DNA of 34,293 nt, taken from Alphaproteobacteria bacterium (GTDB lineage Bacteria > Pseudomonadota > Alphaproteobacteria > Sphingomonadales > Emcibacteraceae). Made by a program: the position numbers and the translations under genes. This document shows positions 14,667 through 24,276 of this stretch, one piece after another. The notes below the pieces were generated by a model. The model was given only the letters and a program-made list of their open reading frames with translations. It did no database searches and was not told the origin of the DNA. How positions within the stretch are numbered: position 1 is the first letter of the stretch; each line of letters opens with the position of its first letter. Where the stretch lies: positions 1 through 34,293 of the forward strand of contig JAJRQU010000116.1 in assembly GCA_024280095.1 (NCBI GenBank), read 5' to 3'.

Positions 14667-15638
14667 TTAAACAAGGGTGCTGGAAATTTGACAGGCTGCG
14701 GGACCTATCAATACAACAAATAATGTGGGTAGAATAAACAAGATAAGCGGAATGGTCATTGTCGCCGGAAGTTTAGCCGCCTTTTCTTCTGCCTTCATCA
14801 TGCGGTCATTCCTGAATTCAGCGGATAAAACCCTTAATGACTGGGCGAGGGGCGTACCGTATTTCTCTGATTGTATCAGAGTCGCGGTTACGGACCTTAC
14901 TGCGGGCAAGGTTACGCGTTCTGCCAGGTTCGCCAAAGCTTGTCTGCGTTCTGGCAAGAAACCCAGTTCAATGGCGGTCAAGCTAAGCTCATCTGCCAAG
15001 TCTGGCCCTGTTTGGGCCATTTCTTTTACGACCCTATGTAAGGCTGAATCAAGTGTCAGGCCAGCTTCTGCACAAATAACCAGCAAGTCCAATACATCGG
15101 GCAAGGACTTTTGCATTTCCAGATTGCGTTTGATCGTAATGTTTTTCAAGATTGTTTCCGGCAAAATAGACGCCACAAGAACCGAGCCGCCAGCGGCAAT
15201 CGTTTTCATCATTGGTTCGAGGTCAAACACGCCGATACCATAAATAAGGACAACAGCAAGGATGCCAATGAGAATGGGCAAGACTAATTTAAAGAACATA
15301 AAAAAGACCAGCGCGTCTTTTGAACGATAACCGGCCTGTAAGAGCTTCAGGCGGAATTTTTCGGCCTGTTCATTCTTCAAGAGGTTAAATCCATTCACGA
15401 TGACTTGCATTGGACCAAGATGCGATGCTCTTTTTACAGGTGATTTGCGTTTGACGGGCGCGGTATATCCCCGTTTCAGGTCTTGCCGGCGATCTTGTAG
15501 ATGTTTAATCCGGCCATGCATCGGGTCTTTGATAAGGCCGCTGCTCCAAATGGCTAAAACCACCAAAAACGCAGACATTGCGGCCAGTACGGTTATGACA
15601 TCTTCTACTGAAATTCCGTCAGGTAAGTAAGCTTCCAT
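14667..15638 (-). CDS. tadC: TadC, Tad pilus inner-membrane platform protein
   Basis: A 323-residue type II secretion F-family protein. It has an N-terminal membrane segment (about 10-33), a pair of central segments (about 108-160: FFMFFKLVLPILIGILAVVLIYGIG and GSVLVASILPETIL), the F-domain core (KSLPDVLDLLVICAEAGLTLDSALHRVVKEM, then SEKYGTPLAQSLRVLSAEFR) and a C-terminal segment (about 292-315). In Tad systems TadB and TadC form the platform that the TadA/CpaF motor turns or pushes to assemble the pilin. It follows TadB after three bases, so translation is probably coupled. The length is usual for the family. Confidence 0.92.
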   Translation of the reverse strand: MEAYLPDGISVEDVITVLAAMSAFLVVLAIWSSGLIKDPMHGRIKHLQDRRQDLKRGYTAPVKRKSPVKRASHLGPMQVIVNGFNLLKNEQAEKFRLKLLQAGYRSKDALVFFMFFKLVLPILIGILAVVLIYGIGVFDLEPMMKTIAAGGSVLVASILPETILKNITIKRNLEMQKSLPDVLDLLVICAEAGLTLDSALHRVVKEMAQTGPDLADELSLTAIELGFLPERRQALANLAERVTLPAVRSVTATLIQSEKYGTPLAQSLRVLSAEFRNDRMMKAEEKAAKLPATMTIPLILFILPTLFVVLIGPAACQISSTLV

Positions 15639-15641
15639 GTT

Positions 15642-16625
15642 CTATGCCTCGAAATTTATCATTTGAGCCAGAATAAAGACACCGATACCCATCCATACAG
15701 CGGCACCCGCGAGGGCCATCTGTCCCATAGGGTCGGTAAACATGACTGACATATATTCATAATTCATCACAGAAAGCAGGCCGCACATAAGAAACGGCAG
15801 GGAACCAATGATATAGGCACTGGCCTTACCCTCCGAGATCATGGCTTTGATTTTAAGCTTTAATCTGGTTCTGCCGCGAAGAATTTCTGTCAGATTGCTT
15901 AAGGTTTCCGCCAAATTCCCCCCGGTTTCCTGCTGGACAGACAAGCTGATAACAAAAAATTTAAAATCAGGTGTATCCAGACGTTTTGCCGTTGCCCATA
16001 AGGCTTCGTCCATGGTTTTCCCCAACTTTATTTCATCTGTTATTTTTAAAAATTCTGTTGATATGGGGTCTTGCATTTCCCGAGCCACGGCATGAATTGA
16101 TTCCGTCACGGGAAGGCCTGCGCGCAAACCGCGTACAATCAAGTCAATTGCTTCTGGGAATTGTTTGGTAAATTTAGCAAGTCTGCCTTTGATCACCCTG
16201 TTGATATAGGTATGAGGGATGAAGAGGCCGAGAAAAATACCAATCATTAATGAAGGTAGAAAGGCCAAACCACCGATGATTTCGATCAAAAGCGTGCAAA
16301 GAACAGCCGTAATAATTGTGGCTATGATGTATTTTTTGAAGCTGATATCCTTGCCGGTTTTATCCAGACGTTTCCTGAGCTCTGCGGGCTTGGGAATTAA
16401 TCGGTCGAAGAGAGACACTTCTTTTTTTGTGAAAAGATTCTTCTTGGCTTGTTCGTTTGCCAGCGCTTTATCTTTGCCATGCCGGATTCTGATTGTGTTA
16501 AGCCGTTTTCCGATAATCTTGTTATTTTGGCCTATTATTCCAGATGCAGCGGCAAGGGTCGCGAGTATGATAAAAACACAAGCGAAGATTCCAATGGTTA
16601 CTATGGTTGGGTTTGTAACGTCCAT
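15642..16625 (-). CDS. tadB: TadB, Tad pilus inner-membrane platform protein
   Basis: A 327-residue type II secretion F-family protein, the partner of TadC. An N-terminal membrane segment (about 9-30) is followed by a basic cytoplasmic stretch, two central membrane segments (about 105-135), the F-domain core FTKQFPEAIDLIVRGLRAGLPVTESIHAVAREM and VQQETGGNLAETLSNLTEILRGR, and C-terminal membrane segments (about 272-325). The QQETGGNLAETL motif distinguishes TadB. It starts seven bases after the CpaF stop and ends three bases before TadC. Complete. Confidence 0.92.
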   Translation of the reverse strand: MDVTNPTIVTIGIFACVFIILATLAAASGIIGQNNKIIGKRLNTIRIRHGKDKALANEQAKKNLFTKKEVSLFDRLIPKPAELRKRLDKTGKDISFKKYIIATIITAVLCTLLIEIIGGLAFLPSLMIGIFLGLFIPHTYINRVIKGRLAKFTKQFPEAIDLIVRGLRAGLPVTESIHAVAREMQDPISTEFLKITDEIKLGKTMDEALWATAKRLDTPDFKFFVISLSVQQETGGNLAETLSNLTEILRGRTRLKLKIKAMISEGKASAYIIGSLPFLMCGLLSVMNYEYMSVMFTDPMGQMALAGAAVWMGIGVFILAQMINFEA

Positions 16626-16632
16626 TTTATTC

Positions 16633-18375
<1,743 letters not shown>

Positions 18376-18415
18376 ATTTTCTCACGATTTCACTATATTA
18401 ACTGAATTCAGGTAT

Positions 18416-19654
18416 TTATTTTTTGGATCCTGAAGTTATTTTCTTCCAAAATGAGTTCTTTTCCTCAGCAGCATTGTCCCCTGTAATATCTGCACTAATC
18501 GCGGTAAGGACTTTAACAATTTTACTCATTTTGGCTGCTTGTGGTAATGGTTTTCCTGCTCTTGACGCTTGAACCATTAATTTTGGATCAAAAGGAATTT
18601 CCCAGTCTACGCTACGCTCTATTGAGGCTTCGAAATCTTTCTTGTCCACTTCAACCATGCCAACGCCGGCGATTTTATTCAGGACAATTTTAACGGTTGT
18701 CTCAGGCGCGATGGTTTTGCATAATGCTAAAAAGCGGATGACATCACGGGCTGCGGGCAGCGTAAGATCAGATACGAGGATGATTTCATCTGCTTCTGAT
18801 AGCATCAGCGGATATTCAGCGGCCATATTTCGCGGAAGATCCATAATCACATAATTAAAATTATGTTTTAATTCTGAAATCAAGTGGCTCATAGCGGCAG
18901 GATCAGTATAGGTTGGATCGTTCAATGACGCTTCTGATCCCAGAATTGACAGATTGTCGCCTTGACGAATCATGGCCCGCTCGATGAACAGCCCGTCAAT
19001 CCGGCTCGGGTTCTCAAGGGCATCACACAGGCCGCGCCCCGGCTCCAGATCAAATGTCAAAGCATCTGTACCAAAATAGATATCCATATCAAGAATGGCG
19101 GTATTTTTTTTCATTTCGTTGGCGATGAGCCATGCGCAGCTACTGACAATTGTGCTGGCCCCCACGCCGCCTCTTATGCCGACAACAGCCACAAGCTTGT
19201 CTGTTTGTTTCTCATCTGTTGGTGCGACATTCTCGCTTGCCATGCGCAACGCATTTTCTGCGACCAGAATGCATTCTCTTAACTGATCTGTCGTTACGGG
19301 CTTGACCAGATATTCCTGTACGCCCGAGCTGATTAAGCCTCGATAAAGATCAATGTCATTTTCCGTGCCGATAGCAATCACCATCGTGCCAAGCTGACAA
19401 ACTTCGGCAAGGGCATTCATATCATCCATGGGGGAGGCTGATTTGGACAGATCGACAAATAGAAATTTTGGGGAGGCCGCCGTTGCCAGCGTTCTAATGG
19501 CATTTTCAATGCCCCCCTTTTTCACCAAAGAAGGATCCCAGTCCCGCTCATTCAAAACGGGGACCAAGGCCTGTGTTGTGTCATCATCACAGACATAGGC
19601 TTCGAATTCATCTGTGACGGATTCATCTTTTTTTAGCAGTGATGCGATGCTCAT
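18416..19654 (-). CDS. cpaE: CpaE/TadZ, pilus localisation ATPase-like protein
   Basis: A 412-residue protein. The N-terminal part (about 20-135) is a receiver-like domain lacking a clear phosphorylation set. The C-terminal part is a MinD/ParA-like ATPase domain beginning VVGIRGGVGASTIVSS near residue 158. In that motif the usual signature Lys before Thr/Ser is Ala, as is normal for the CpaE/TadZ family, so strong ATP hydrolysis is not expected. CpaE recruits the Tad machinery to its site at a cell pole. Other ATPase parts (NYVIMDLPRN, VLNKIAGVGMVEV) are recognisable. Located between CpaD and CpaF in standard order. Confidence 0.92.
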   Translation of the reverse strand: MSIASLLKKDESVTDEFEAYVCDDDTTQALVPVLNERDWDPSLVKKGGIENAIRTLATAASPKFLFVDLSKSASPMDDMNALAEVCQLGTMVIAIGTENDIDLYRGLISSGVQEYLVKPVTTDQLRECILVAENALRMASENVAPTDEKQTDKLVAVVGIRGGVGASTIVSSCAWLIANEMKKNTAILDMDIYFGTDALTFDLEPGRGLCDALENPSRIDGLFIERAMIRQGDNLSILGSEASLNDPTYTDPAAMSHLISELKHNFNYVIMDLPRNMAAEYPLMLSEADEIILVSDLTLPAARDVIRFLALCKTIAPETTVKIVLNKIAGVGMVEVDKKDFEASIERSVDWEIPFDPKLMVQASRAGKPLPQAAKMSKIVKVLTAISADITGDNAAEEKNSFWKKITSGSKK

Positions 19655-19697
19655 ATTCTATTCCCGTTACTAATTTAGTTTTGTATGTATTAGAAGA

Positions 19698-20369
19698 TTA
19701 CTTGGGAGCTTTCTTCGTTCTGTAGGTATTGACGGCTTTCGCAGATTTTTCTGCATCAGGGGATCCGTTGCTTGCGCCAATGATCAAATCACGTGGATTG
19801 GCCACCATAAGTCCCAGGTTTGCCTGATTGGCGCAGCCCAGATTGACCAAGCTGGAATTTCCGTAGTTTTTGTTGGAGGGCTGTGACCAATCTCCGCAGC
19901 GCGGCGGTGTCACCACATAGCGTGAAATCAGAAGCCGGGCCTGATTCTCTCTGGGGCTTAAGCCATAAGGCGTCACATCAGGAGACAACCGCAGGCCGCG
20001 TTTCTTGAACAATGCCGATAATGACGTAAGCCTATCTTTATTTTGTTCTGACAACGTGCCATCCCGCTGTAAAGGAAAATCCATGCTCAATTCATCGCCG
20101 TAAGATACATTGCTTTTCATCATAAATATGTCCAGCTCTTCTATCATCCCGCCGGACAGATTAGGGCTGGCGGCTTCAAAAGTGACGGTAAAGGGGATCT
20201 TGACCATTTCAACTTCATTGCGTTTATGGGAGTCACTATCCACATAATTTGAGGCGCCGCTACAGCTGGCAAGTATCAGACTCGCCATAACAGGAACCAA
20301 AATAGAGACCAAAATAGAGCGATGGCCGGAAATGAAATTCTTAATTCTTTTTATCATCGTTGCTTCCAT
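19698..20369 (-). CDS. cpaD: CpaD, Tad pilus outer-membrane lipoprotein
   Basis: A 223-residue lipoprotein: basic n-region, hydrophobic core and lipobox LASC with Cys36. The mature part carries the CpaD-family signature toward the C-terminus: YVVTPPRCGDWSQPSNKNYGNSSLVNLGCANQANLGLMVANPRDLI. CpaD is the pilotin-like partner of the CpaC secretin. I use the start at 20369 because AAGGGA lies about seven bases upstream; a second ATG at 20357 with GGAAG upstream is nearly as good and would shorten the n-region by four residues. It starts 10 bases after the CpaC stop. Confidence 0.92.
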   Translation of the reverse strand: MEATMIKRIKNFISGHRSILVSILVPVMASLILASCSGASNYVDSDSHKRNEVEMVKIPFTVTFEAASPNLSGGMIEELDIFMMKSNVSYGDELSMDFPLQRDGTLSEQNKDRLTSLSALFKKRGLRLSPDVTPYGLSPRENQARLLISRYVVTPPRCGDWSQPSNKNYGNSSLVNLGCANQANLGLMVANPRDLIIGASNGSPDAEKSAKAVNTYRTKKAPK

Positions 20370-20379
20370 TGTTTTTCCC

Positions 20380-21837
20380 TTAATCCAGAATGAATCCGGC
20401 TGCGTTATTTAGTTTTTGCCCTTTTTTCCCCTGAACTGGCGCAGGCATGCTGGCCTTCTTTGTGGCATAAGATTGACCTTTAATATATCGGTCATAATCA
20501 CTTGGCATTTCCAGGCCATCTGTGGGTAATCTCATGTTGCCGCCATTATGAGGCTCTACGATATAGGGTGTTACGATGATGACCAACTCAGTTTCCTGAC
20601 GCCTGAATCTGCTGGATCTGAAAAGGGCGCCAAGAACGGGAATGTCACCTAACCACGGGAATTTCTCCAGATCATGAGTGACGCTGTTTTGAAGCAGCCC
20701 AGCGATGGCAAAACTTTGGCCGGAGCCAAGCTCAATGGTGGTTTCAACGCGCCGCGTGCTGAGGGCGGGTATGCTGAAACCCTGCAGAGTAATCGCGCCG
20801 TTGGAAGATAATTGGCTGACCTCAGGCTTGATGTTCATGTTAATGCGGCCATTGCTCAAAACCACAGGCGTGAAGTCGAGAGAAATACCGAATTCTTTAA
20901 ATTCAATGATCACTTGCCCGTTTCTGTCAAGGGTTGGTACCGGATATTCACCGCCCGCAAGAAAGTTTGCCGGCTCACCGGATTGCGTGGTCAGATTTGG
21001 TTCCGCAAGAACAGACAATACGCCTTCTGTTTCAAGAGCATCAATGATAAAATTGATATCCAGATTTCCAGCCCTAAAACCGCCAAACAGGCTATTTAGG
21101 CCCCGGCCTTCAACAGCGAAAGCCTGCACCAGACTATTGGTTAGGCCCGTAGGGTCAGGAATAAGGTTAAAGACATTAGCGCCCTGTACCATGCCAACAG
21201 CCGAGCTGCCGTTAGAAAAAAGATTTTCCCAGTTAAAGCCAAGCTGCTTTCTGGTGTCGCGGCCAATCTCGGCGATTCTGACGCGCAGGTTAACCTGAAC
21301 AGGTGTCGCTATCTGCAATTTGTTGATGATCGTTTTACCTTTGCCAATGAAATCTTCTGCCATGCGGCGTGCGTCTTCGGCCTCTTCCGGATTATCTACA
21401 TTTCCCGTTAACAGCAATAAACCCTCATAAGATTTTACCTGAATATTTGCCCCTGGAATGACGTGTTTTAGGGCTGATTCCAAACTGCCAAGGTTATGAT
21501 TGACAGCGATCGTGCCATCATAAACAACCCGGTCATCATGGGTTACGGCATAGAGGTTGGTCTCGCCTTGTTCTTTGCCATAAATATAGACAAGGGTTGG
21601 GGACTTGATTTGAATATCGGCTATTTTCGAATTGGCAATAAAAACATTATTGACAGGTTCCTTAAAACGTATGAGCGTTCCCTTGCCGACTTCTATATTT
21701 TGTCGGGCGGCTTCTTTACTGACAGAAATACTCACCATAGAGAAGGATAAGACAGGTAGGGCCAGAGCCATGACAATCGCGCTTTTTACCCATTTAATCA
21801 GGGGGCTTGATGTTATGTTAAAAGGGGAGGTTATCAT
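20380..21837 (-). CDS. cpaC: CpaC/RcpA, Tad pilus secretin
   Basis: A 485-residue outer-membrane secretin. Signal peptide at the N-terminus (VMALALPVLSFSMVSISVS), an N-domain with GKGTLIRFKEPVNNVFIANSKIADIQIKSP, a BON-like segment (SALKHVIPGANIQVKSYEGLLLLTGNV, about 113-150), and the secretin core: VNLRVRIAEIGRDTRKQLGFNW, LAEPNLTTQSGEPANFLAGGEYPVP, and VETTIELGSGQSFAIAGLLQNSV...FPWLGDIPVLGALFRSSRFRRQETELVIIVTPYIVEP. It forms the channel through which the Flp pilus leaves the cell. Its ATG overlaps the CpaB stop by four bases (ATGA), so the two are translationally coupled. Confidence 0.95.
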   Translation of the reverse strand: MITSPFNITSSPLIKWVKSAIVMALALPVLSFSMVSISVSKEAARQNIEVGKGTLIRFKEPVNNVFIANSKIADIQIKSPTLVYIYGKEQGETNLYAVTHDDRVVYDGTIAVNHNLGSLESALKHVIPGANIQVKSYEGLLLLTGNVDNPEEAEDARRMAEDFIGKGKTIINKLQIATPVQVNLRVRIAEIGRDTRKQLGFNWENLFSNGSSAVGMVQGANVFNLIPDPTGLTNSLVQAFAVEGRGLNSLFGGFRAGNLDINFIIDALETEGVLSVLAEPNLTTQSGEPANFLAGGEYPVPTLDRNGQVIIEFKEFGISLDFTPVVLSNGRINMNIKPEVSQLSSNGAITLQGFSIPALSTRRVETTIELGSGQSFAIAGLLQNSVTHDLEKFPWLGDIPVLGALFRSSRFRRQETELVIIVTPYIVEPHNGGNMRLPTDGLEMPSDYDRYIKGQSYATKKASMPAPVQGKKGQKLNNAAGFILD

Positions 21838-22814
21838 TGGTCTGTTTCCTCTGATGATTCGTCATTATTATCGCCTTGTCCAAAATTTTGTTCAGCGCCT
21901 TGCCCGGAACCTTGATTGGCGTTTAAAGCCTGCTTCATAAGTTGGTTGAAGTTGAATTTCTGGGTTTCTTTCACGCCGCCACGGAAAACTTCCACGGAGG
22001 CATTGTTGCCTGATCCACCGCCGGATGCACCAGCGGAAATTTGACTGCTGACATCACTGTCCCATGTGGCGCTTTGCACATTATTTGTGTCTTCATTTAT
22101 GTTTTCTGCGCTTAAGCTTCTCAGGATCAATGATAACTCGCCAATATTTTTAGCGAGTGAAATGACCTCTGCTTCTTTTGGCGTGACCTCCAATGTGGCG
22201 GTTTGCCCGATAGATGGGGTATGTGTCGGATTATCAGTACGTTGATTAATGGCTAAAATCCGAACATTGCGGAGTATTGTTTCACTAATGCGGGCTTTTT
22301 TGCGGATCTTGTCCTTTATGGCCACTTGATGGGTCAGCAGGATATCAACCCGATCGCCGGGAAATACAAAACCCGCATTACCCGTTGTTGCGGTAATTCT
22401 TATGGAAATAGCCCGCTTTCCCGCGGGCAGAACCGCCGCCATAAAGCCCCTGTTACCGGGCTTTACCATACGATTCTCTAAAATAGGCTCACCTGAGGAT
22501 GTTGCGGATCTTACGACGGCGCCGTTGAAGGAGTCTAATGTTATGGCAGAATCCTGCTGAACGTAGCTATCGTGCACTGTTTCATCTGGCCAGGACTGCC
22601 AAACGAGATCTTCAGACTTAATGAAGTATCCTACCGGCATATTGACGGCAGCCACCAGAATTTTCATCTTGGAAGCCACAATTTTTTCAACGATCTGTGA
22701 GCCGGATGTCGTAGGCTCCGGCGCGGTGATGAGGCTTCGCGCAAGCATGGCCGTGATGCCGGCAACAACCAGTGCGACCCCTATAAGAACGATGCTTTTT
22801 ATATTAAAATTCAT
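21834..22814 (-). CDS. cpaB: CpaB/RcpC, Tad pilus assembly protein
   Basis: A 326-residue periplasmic protein anchored by an N-terminal helix (about 8-28). A SAF-like domain follows (VAAVNMPVGYFIKSEDLVWQSWP, residues about 54-120), with GAVVRSATSSGEPILENRMVKPG and the CpaB core GKRAISIRITATTGNAGFVFPGDRVDILLTHQ (about 132-165). The C-terminal end is low complexity, rich in Gln, Asn, Gly and acidic residues (NQGSGQGAEQNFGQGDNNDESSEETDQ region). CpaB probably links the secretin with the cell wall or inner-membrane platform. AAGGAT lies eight bases upstream of the start. It follows CpaA by 69 bases. Confidence 0.93.
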   Translation of the reverse strand: MNFNIKSIVLIGVALVVAGITAMLARSLITAPEPTTSGSQIVEKIVASKMKILVAAVNMPVGYFIKSEDLVWQSWPDETVHDSYVQQDSAITLDSFNGAVVRSATSSGEPILENRMVKPGNRGFMAAVLPAGKRAISIRITATTGNAGFVFPGDRVDILLTHQVAIKDKIRKKARISETILRNVRILAINQRTDNPTHTPSIGQTATLEVTPKEAEVISLAKNIGELSLILRSLSAENINEDTNNVQSATWDSDVSSQISAGASGGGSGNNASVEVFRGGVKETQKFNFNQLMKQALNANQGSGQGAEQNFGQGDNNDESSEETDQ

Positions 22815-22824
22815 TTATACTATC

Positions 22825-22863
22825 CTTGTTCTGCAACCCTATGCCCTGTTCTGCAACTCTATG
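22825..22863. repeat. imperfect 20-bp tandem duplication in the cpaA-cpaB gap
   Basis: Two adjacent copies of a unit containing tgttctgcaacyctatg (22825-22844 and 22845-22863) differ at two positions inside 19 bases. They occupy over half of the 69-base gap between the two genes and lie upstream of the cpaB ribosome binding site. Confidence 0.85.
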
Positions 22864-22883
22864 ATTGTCGCCTCAGGCTATTG

Positions 22884-23414
22884 TTAAATGCCTATTGTCT
22901 GATTAAATCCGGCAAATAATTGATAGGCGACATAAAAGCCGCCAATAGAGATGCCAATTCCATAAGGGACTGCACTTATCTTCTTTTCTGCCACGTAGAG
23001 GTTTATATTTTCTGAAGATTTGTAATATTTTGACCTATTTACGCGATTTATAATGATTATTGTTATGGCAATGAGGCCGCCAACCACGGAAGTAATGAAT
23101 AAATATGGTAAAACATGGGTGCTTCCAGCCCATAACGCCACGATAGGGATTAACTTCACATCTCCTCCGCCCATGATATTAAGGGCAAAAAAACCGGCGC
23201 AAACCGCAAAGATGACAAGGGCAATGACAACAGACATTAAAATATCATAGAAGGGCATGCCGTCACCATCCACGTAAGTCGTCAGCAGAAATATGGGATA
23301 AAGCGCGGCGGCTGCCAAACATAACTTATTTGGCAAAAGATAACGCGTTAGGTCAGAATAGGCTGCCCATAACATAAGTGAAGAGAATGCAATCAATATT
23401 ATTATCGTTAACAA
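22884..23414 (-). CDS. cpaA: CpaA/TadV, prepilin peptidase
   Basis: A 176-residue multi-pass membrane aspartic peptidase (A24 family). Both catalytic aspartates are visible: Asp21 in AAYSDLTRYLLPN and Asp85 in MGGGDVKLIP. About six hydrophobic segments fill the chain. The enzyme removes the leader peptides of Flp pilins and TadE-type pseudopilins. The length is that of the short CpaA/TadV type without a methylase domain. A CtrA half-site TTAACCAT lies about 70 bases upstream of the start. Located between the second flp gene and cpaB, as usual. Confidence 0.92.
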   Translation of the reverse strand: MLTIIILIAFSSLMLWAAYSDLTRYLLPNKLCLAAAALYPIFLLTTYVDGDGMPFYDILMSVVIALVIFAVCAGFFALNIMGGGDVKLIPIVALWAGSTHVLPYLFITSVVGGLIAITIIIINRVNRSKYYKSSENINLYVAEKKISAVPYGIGISIGGFYVAYQLFAGFNQTIGI

Positions 23415-23482
23415 AATGGTGATCCCGGTTATTCGTTTTCTTGTATCTCATGAGAAAATATATAAAAAAGATGTTTTTTTCG

Positions 23483-23490
23483 TTAACCAT
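23483..23490 (+). promoter_or_regulatory. CtrA half-site TTAACCAT upstream of cpaA
   Basis: TTAACCAT is a reported CtrA half-site in alphaproteobacteria. It stands 69-76 bases upstream of the cpaA start, in the gap after the second flp gene. The same decamer gttaaccata occurs upstream of the DUF2336 kinase (26751-26760). An eight-base match alone is weak evidence. Confidence 0.35.
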
Positions 23491-23539
23491 AAGGCTTTTT
23501 GTGATTCAAATTAGGGTCTGTGGACAATTCAGATATGGC

Positions 23540-23725
23540 CTAATTTTCTTCCATGGCATTTGATACCTTTGAGGAAGTATCTTGCAGGCTTAAAACGACA
23601 GTATCGCTCATGCTTGTTAAAGCCCCCACAGATGCAACGACAATCAGGGCAACAATCATGCCATATTCAATAGCTGTTGCGCCGGACTCATTGAAGAAAA
23701 GTTTATTAAAAAAATTATTTTTCAT
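23540..23725 (-). CDS. Flp/Fap pilin, second copy
   Basis: A 61-residue Flp-type prepilin: short basic leader, then FFNESGATAIEYGMIVALIVVASVGALTSM, with cleavage expected after the Gly of SGATAIEYG and the conserved Glu-Tyr pair of the Flp family. It differs from the first copy in the leader and has an acidic end (NAMEEN). It lies downstream of the terminator that follows the first pilin, so its expression depends on read-through or a separate start; the ribosome binding site is weak. It may be a minor pilin or a spare copy. Confidence 0.9.
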   Translation of the reverse strand: MKNNFFNKLFFNESGATAIEYGMIVALIVVASVGALTSMSDTVVLSLQDTSSKVSNAMEEN

Positions 23726-23749
23726 TTATAGACACCGCTGTTTATGAAC

Positions 23750-23790
23750 AAAAAAATAGAAGCCCAGAAAGGATTCTTTCAGGGCTTCTA
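23750..23790 (-). terminator. intrinsic terminator after the first flp gene
   Basis: On the transcribed strand a 9-bp stem (TAGAAGCCC with GGGCTTCTA), a single A-A/T-T mismatch and a further 5-bp stem (GAAAG/CTTTC) with a four-base loop are followed by seven T. It is strong and lies 35 bases after the first pilin stop. It would separate a very abundant pilin transcript from the rest of the Tad operon. Confidence 0.9.
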
Positions 23791-23825
23791 TGGATAATTC
23801 GTATTAATAAAAACAGGGAAACCGT

Positions 23826-23990
23826 CTACTGGAGGCTGCTGTTAATGGTCGTGAACTTTGCTGTCAGTGAAGTACCAACACTTGTCATCGCGCCGATAGC
23901 GACCACGGCGATCAATGCGGCAATCAGACCATACTCAATAGCCGTTGCGCCTTTTTCTGACTTACGCAGTTGTGTAAAAAATTTTCTCAT
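23826..23990 (-). CDS. Flp/Fap major pilin (54 residues)
   Basis: A short gene found by reading the reverse strand. The frame from ATG 23990 gives MRKFFTQLRKSEKGATAIEY and then a hydrophobic helix GLIAALIAVVAIGAMTSVG, ending TTINSSLQ at TAG 23826. The leader, the SEKGATAIEYGLIAAL processing site and the Glu-Tyr pair are typical of Flp pilins. AGGAG stands eight bases upstream. Own leader region, a CtrA-like site about 80 bases upstream and its own strong terminator directly after it suggest this is the main pilin subunit. The product is exported and cleaved by CpaA, then assembled by CpaF, TadB and TadC. Confidence 0.95.
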   Translation of the reverse strand: MRKFFTQLRKSEKGATAIEYGLIAALIAVVAIGAMTSVGTSLTAKFTTINSSLQ

Positions 23991-24066
23991 TTCTAAATCT
24001 CCTAAATGTGCCTAGTTAAATTACTATTCAATGCCAAAGTTGTGAGGCTAATATGCAGGAAAGTTA

Positions 24067-24082
24067 TGAACAAAAGGTTAAC
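24067..24082 (-). promoter_or_regulatory. CtrA-like site upstream of the major flp gene
   Basis: Read on the minus strand: GTTAACCTTTTGTTCA, that is TTAA-N7-TTCA with one change from the consensus. Thirteen bases (TTAACCTTTTGTT) are identical to the perfect site at 13193, including the N7 spacer. It lies 77-92 bases before the pilin start. In Caulobacter the pilA gene is activated by CtrA. The rest of the gap 23991-24276 is AT-rich, with no further element I can identify. Confidence 0.55.
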
Positions 24083-24276
24083 ATTTTTCGGAAATTCTTA
24101 TTTGATTACAATTAGTTATCGGAAAAATATTAATATATATTTAAGTATAATTTTTTGAGATTTATCATAAAATTTAGCTAAAATTTTAATCAATCGCCCA
24201 TAGAAGCCTCTATAAAAAACGCTTATATAGAAGATTAAAGAGTGAAAGCTATGGATATGCTATGTAATGTCGGGGC

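Noticed and set aside
14725-15243. 172-residue plus-strand frame opposite tadC
   Set aside because: It is antisense to a clear TadC coding sequence, with no recognisable motif or ribosome binding site.
20705-21298. 197-residue plus-strand frame opposite cpaC
   Set aside because: Shadow of the secretin gene; the conserved secretin motifs are on the other strand.
24200-24235. Terminator after the DUF2336 kinase (imperfect CTATATAA/TTTTATAG stem)
   Set aside because: The stem is weak and AT-only and is not followed by a clean T-run.
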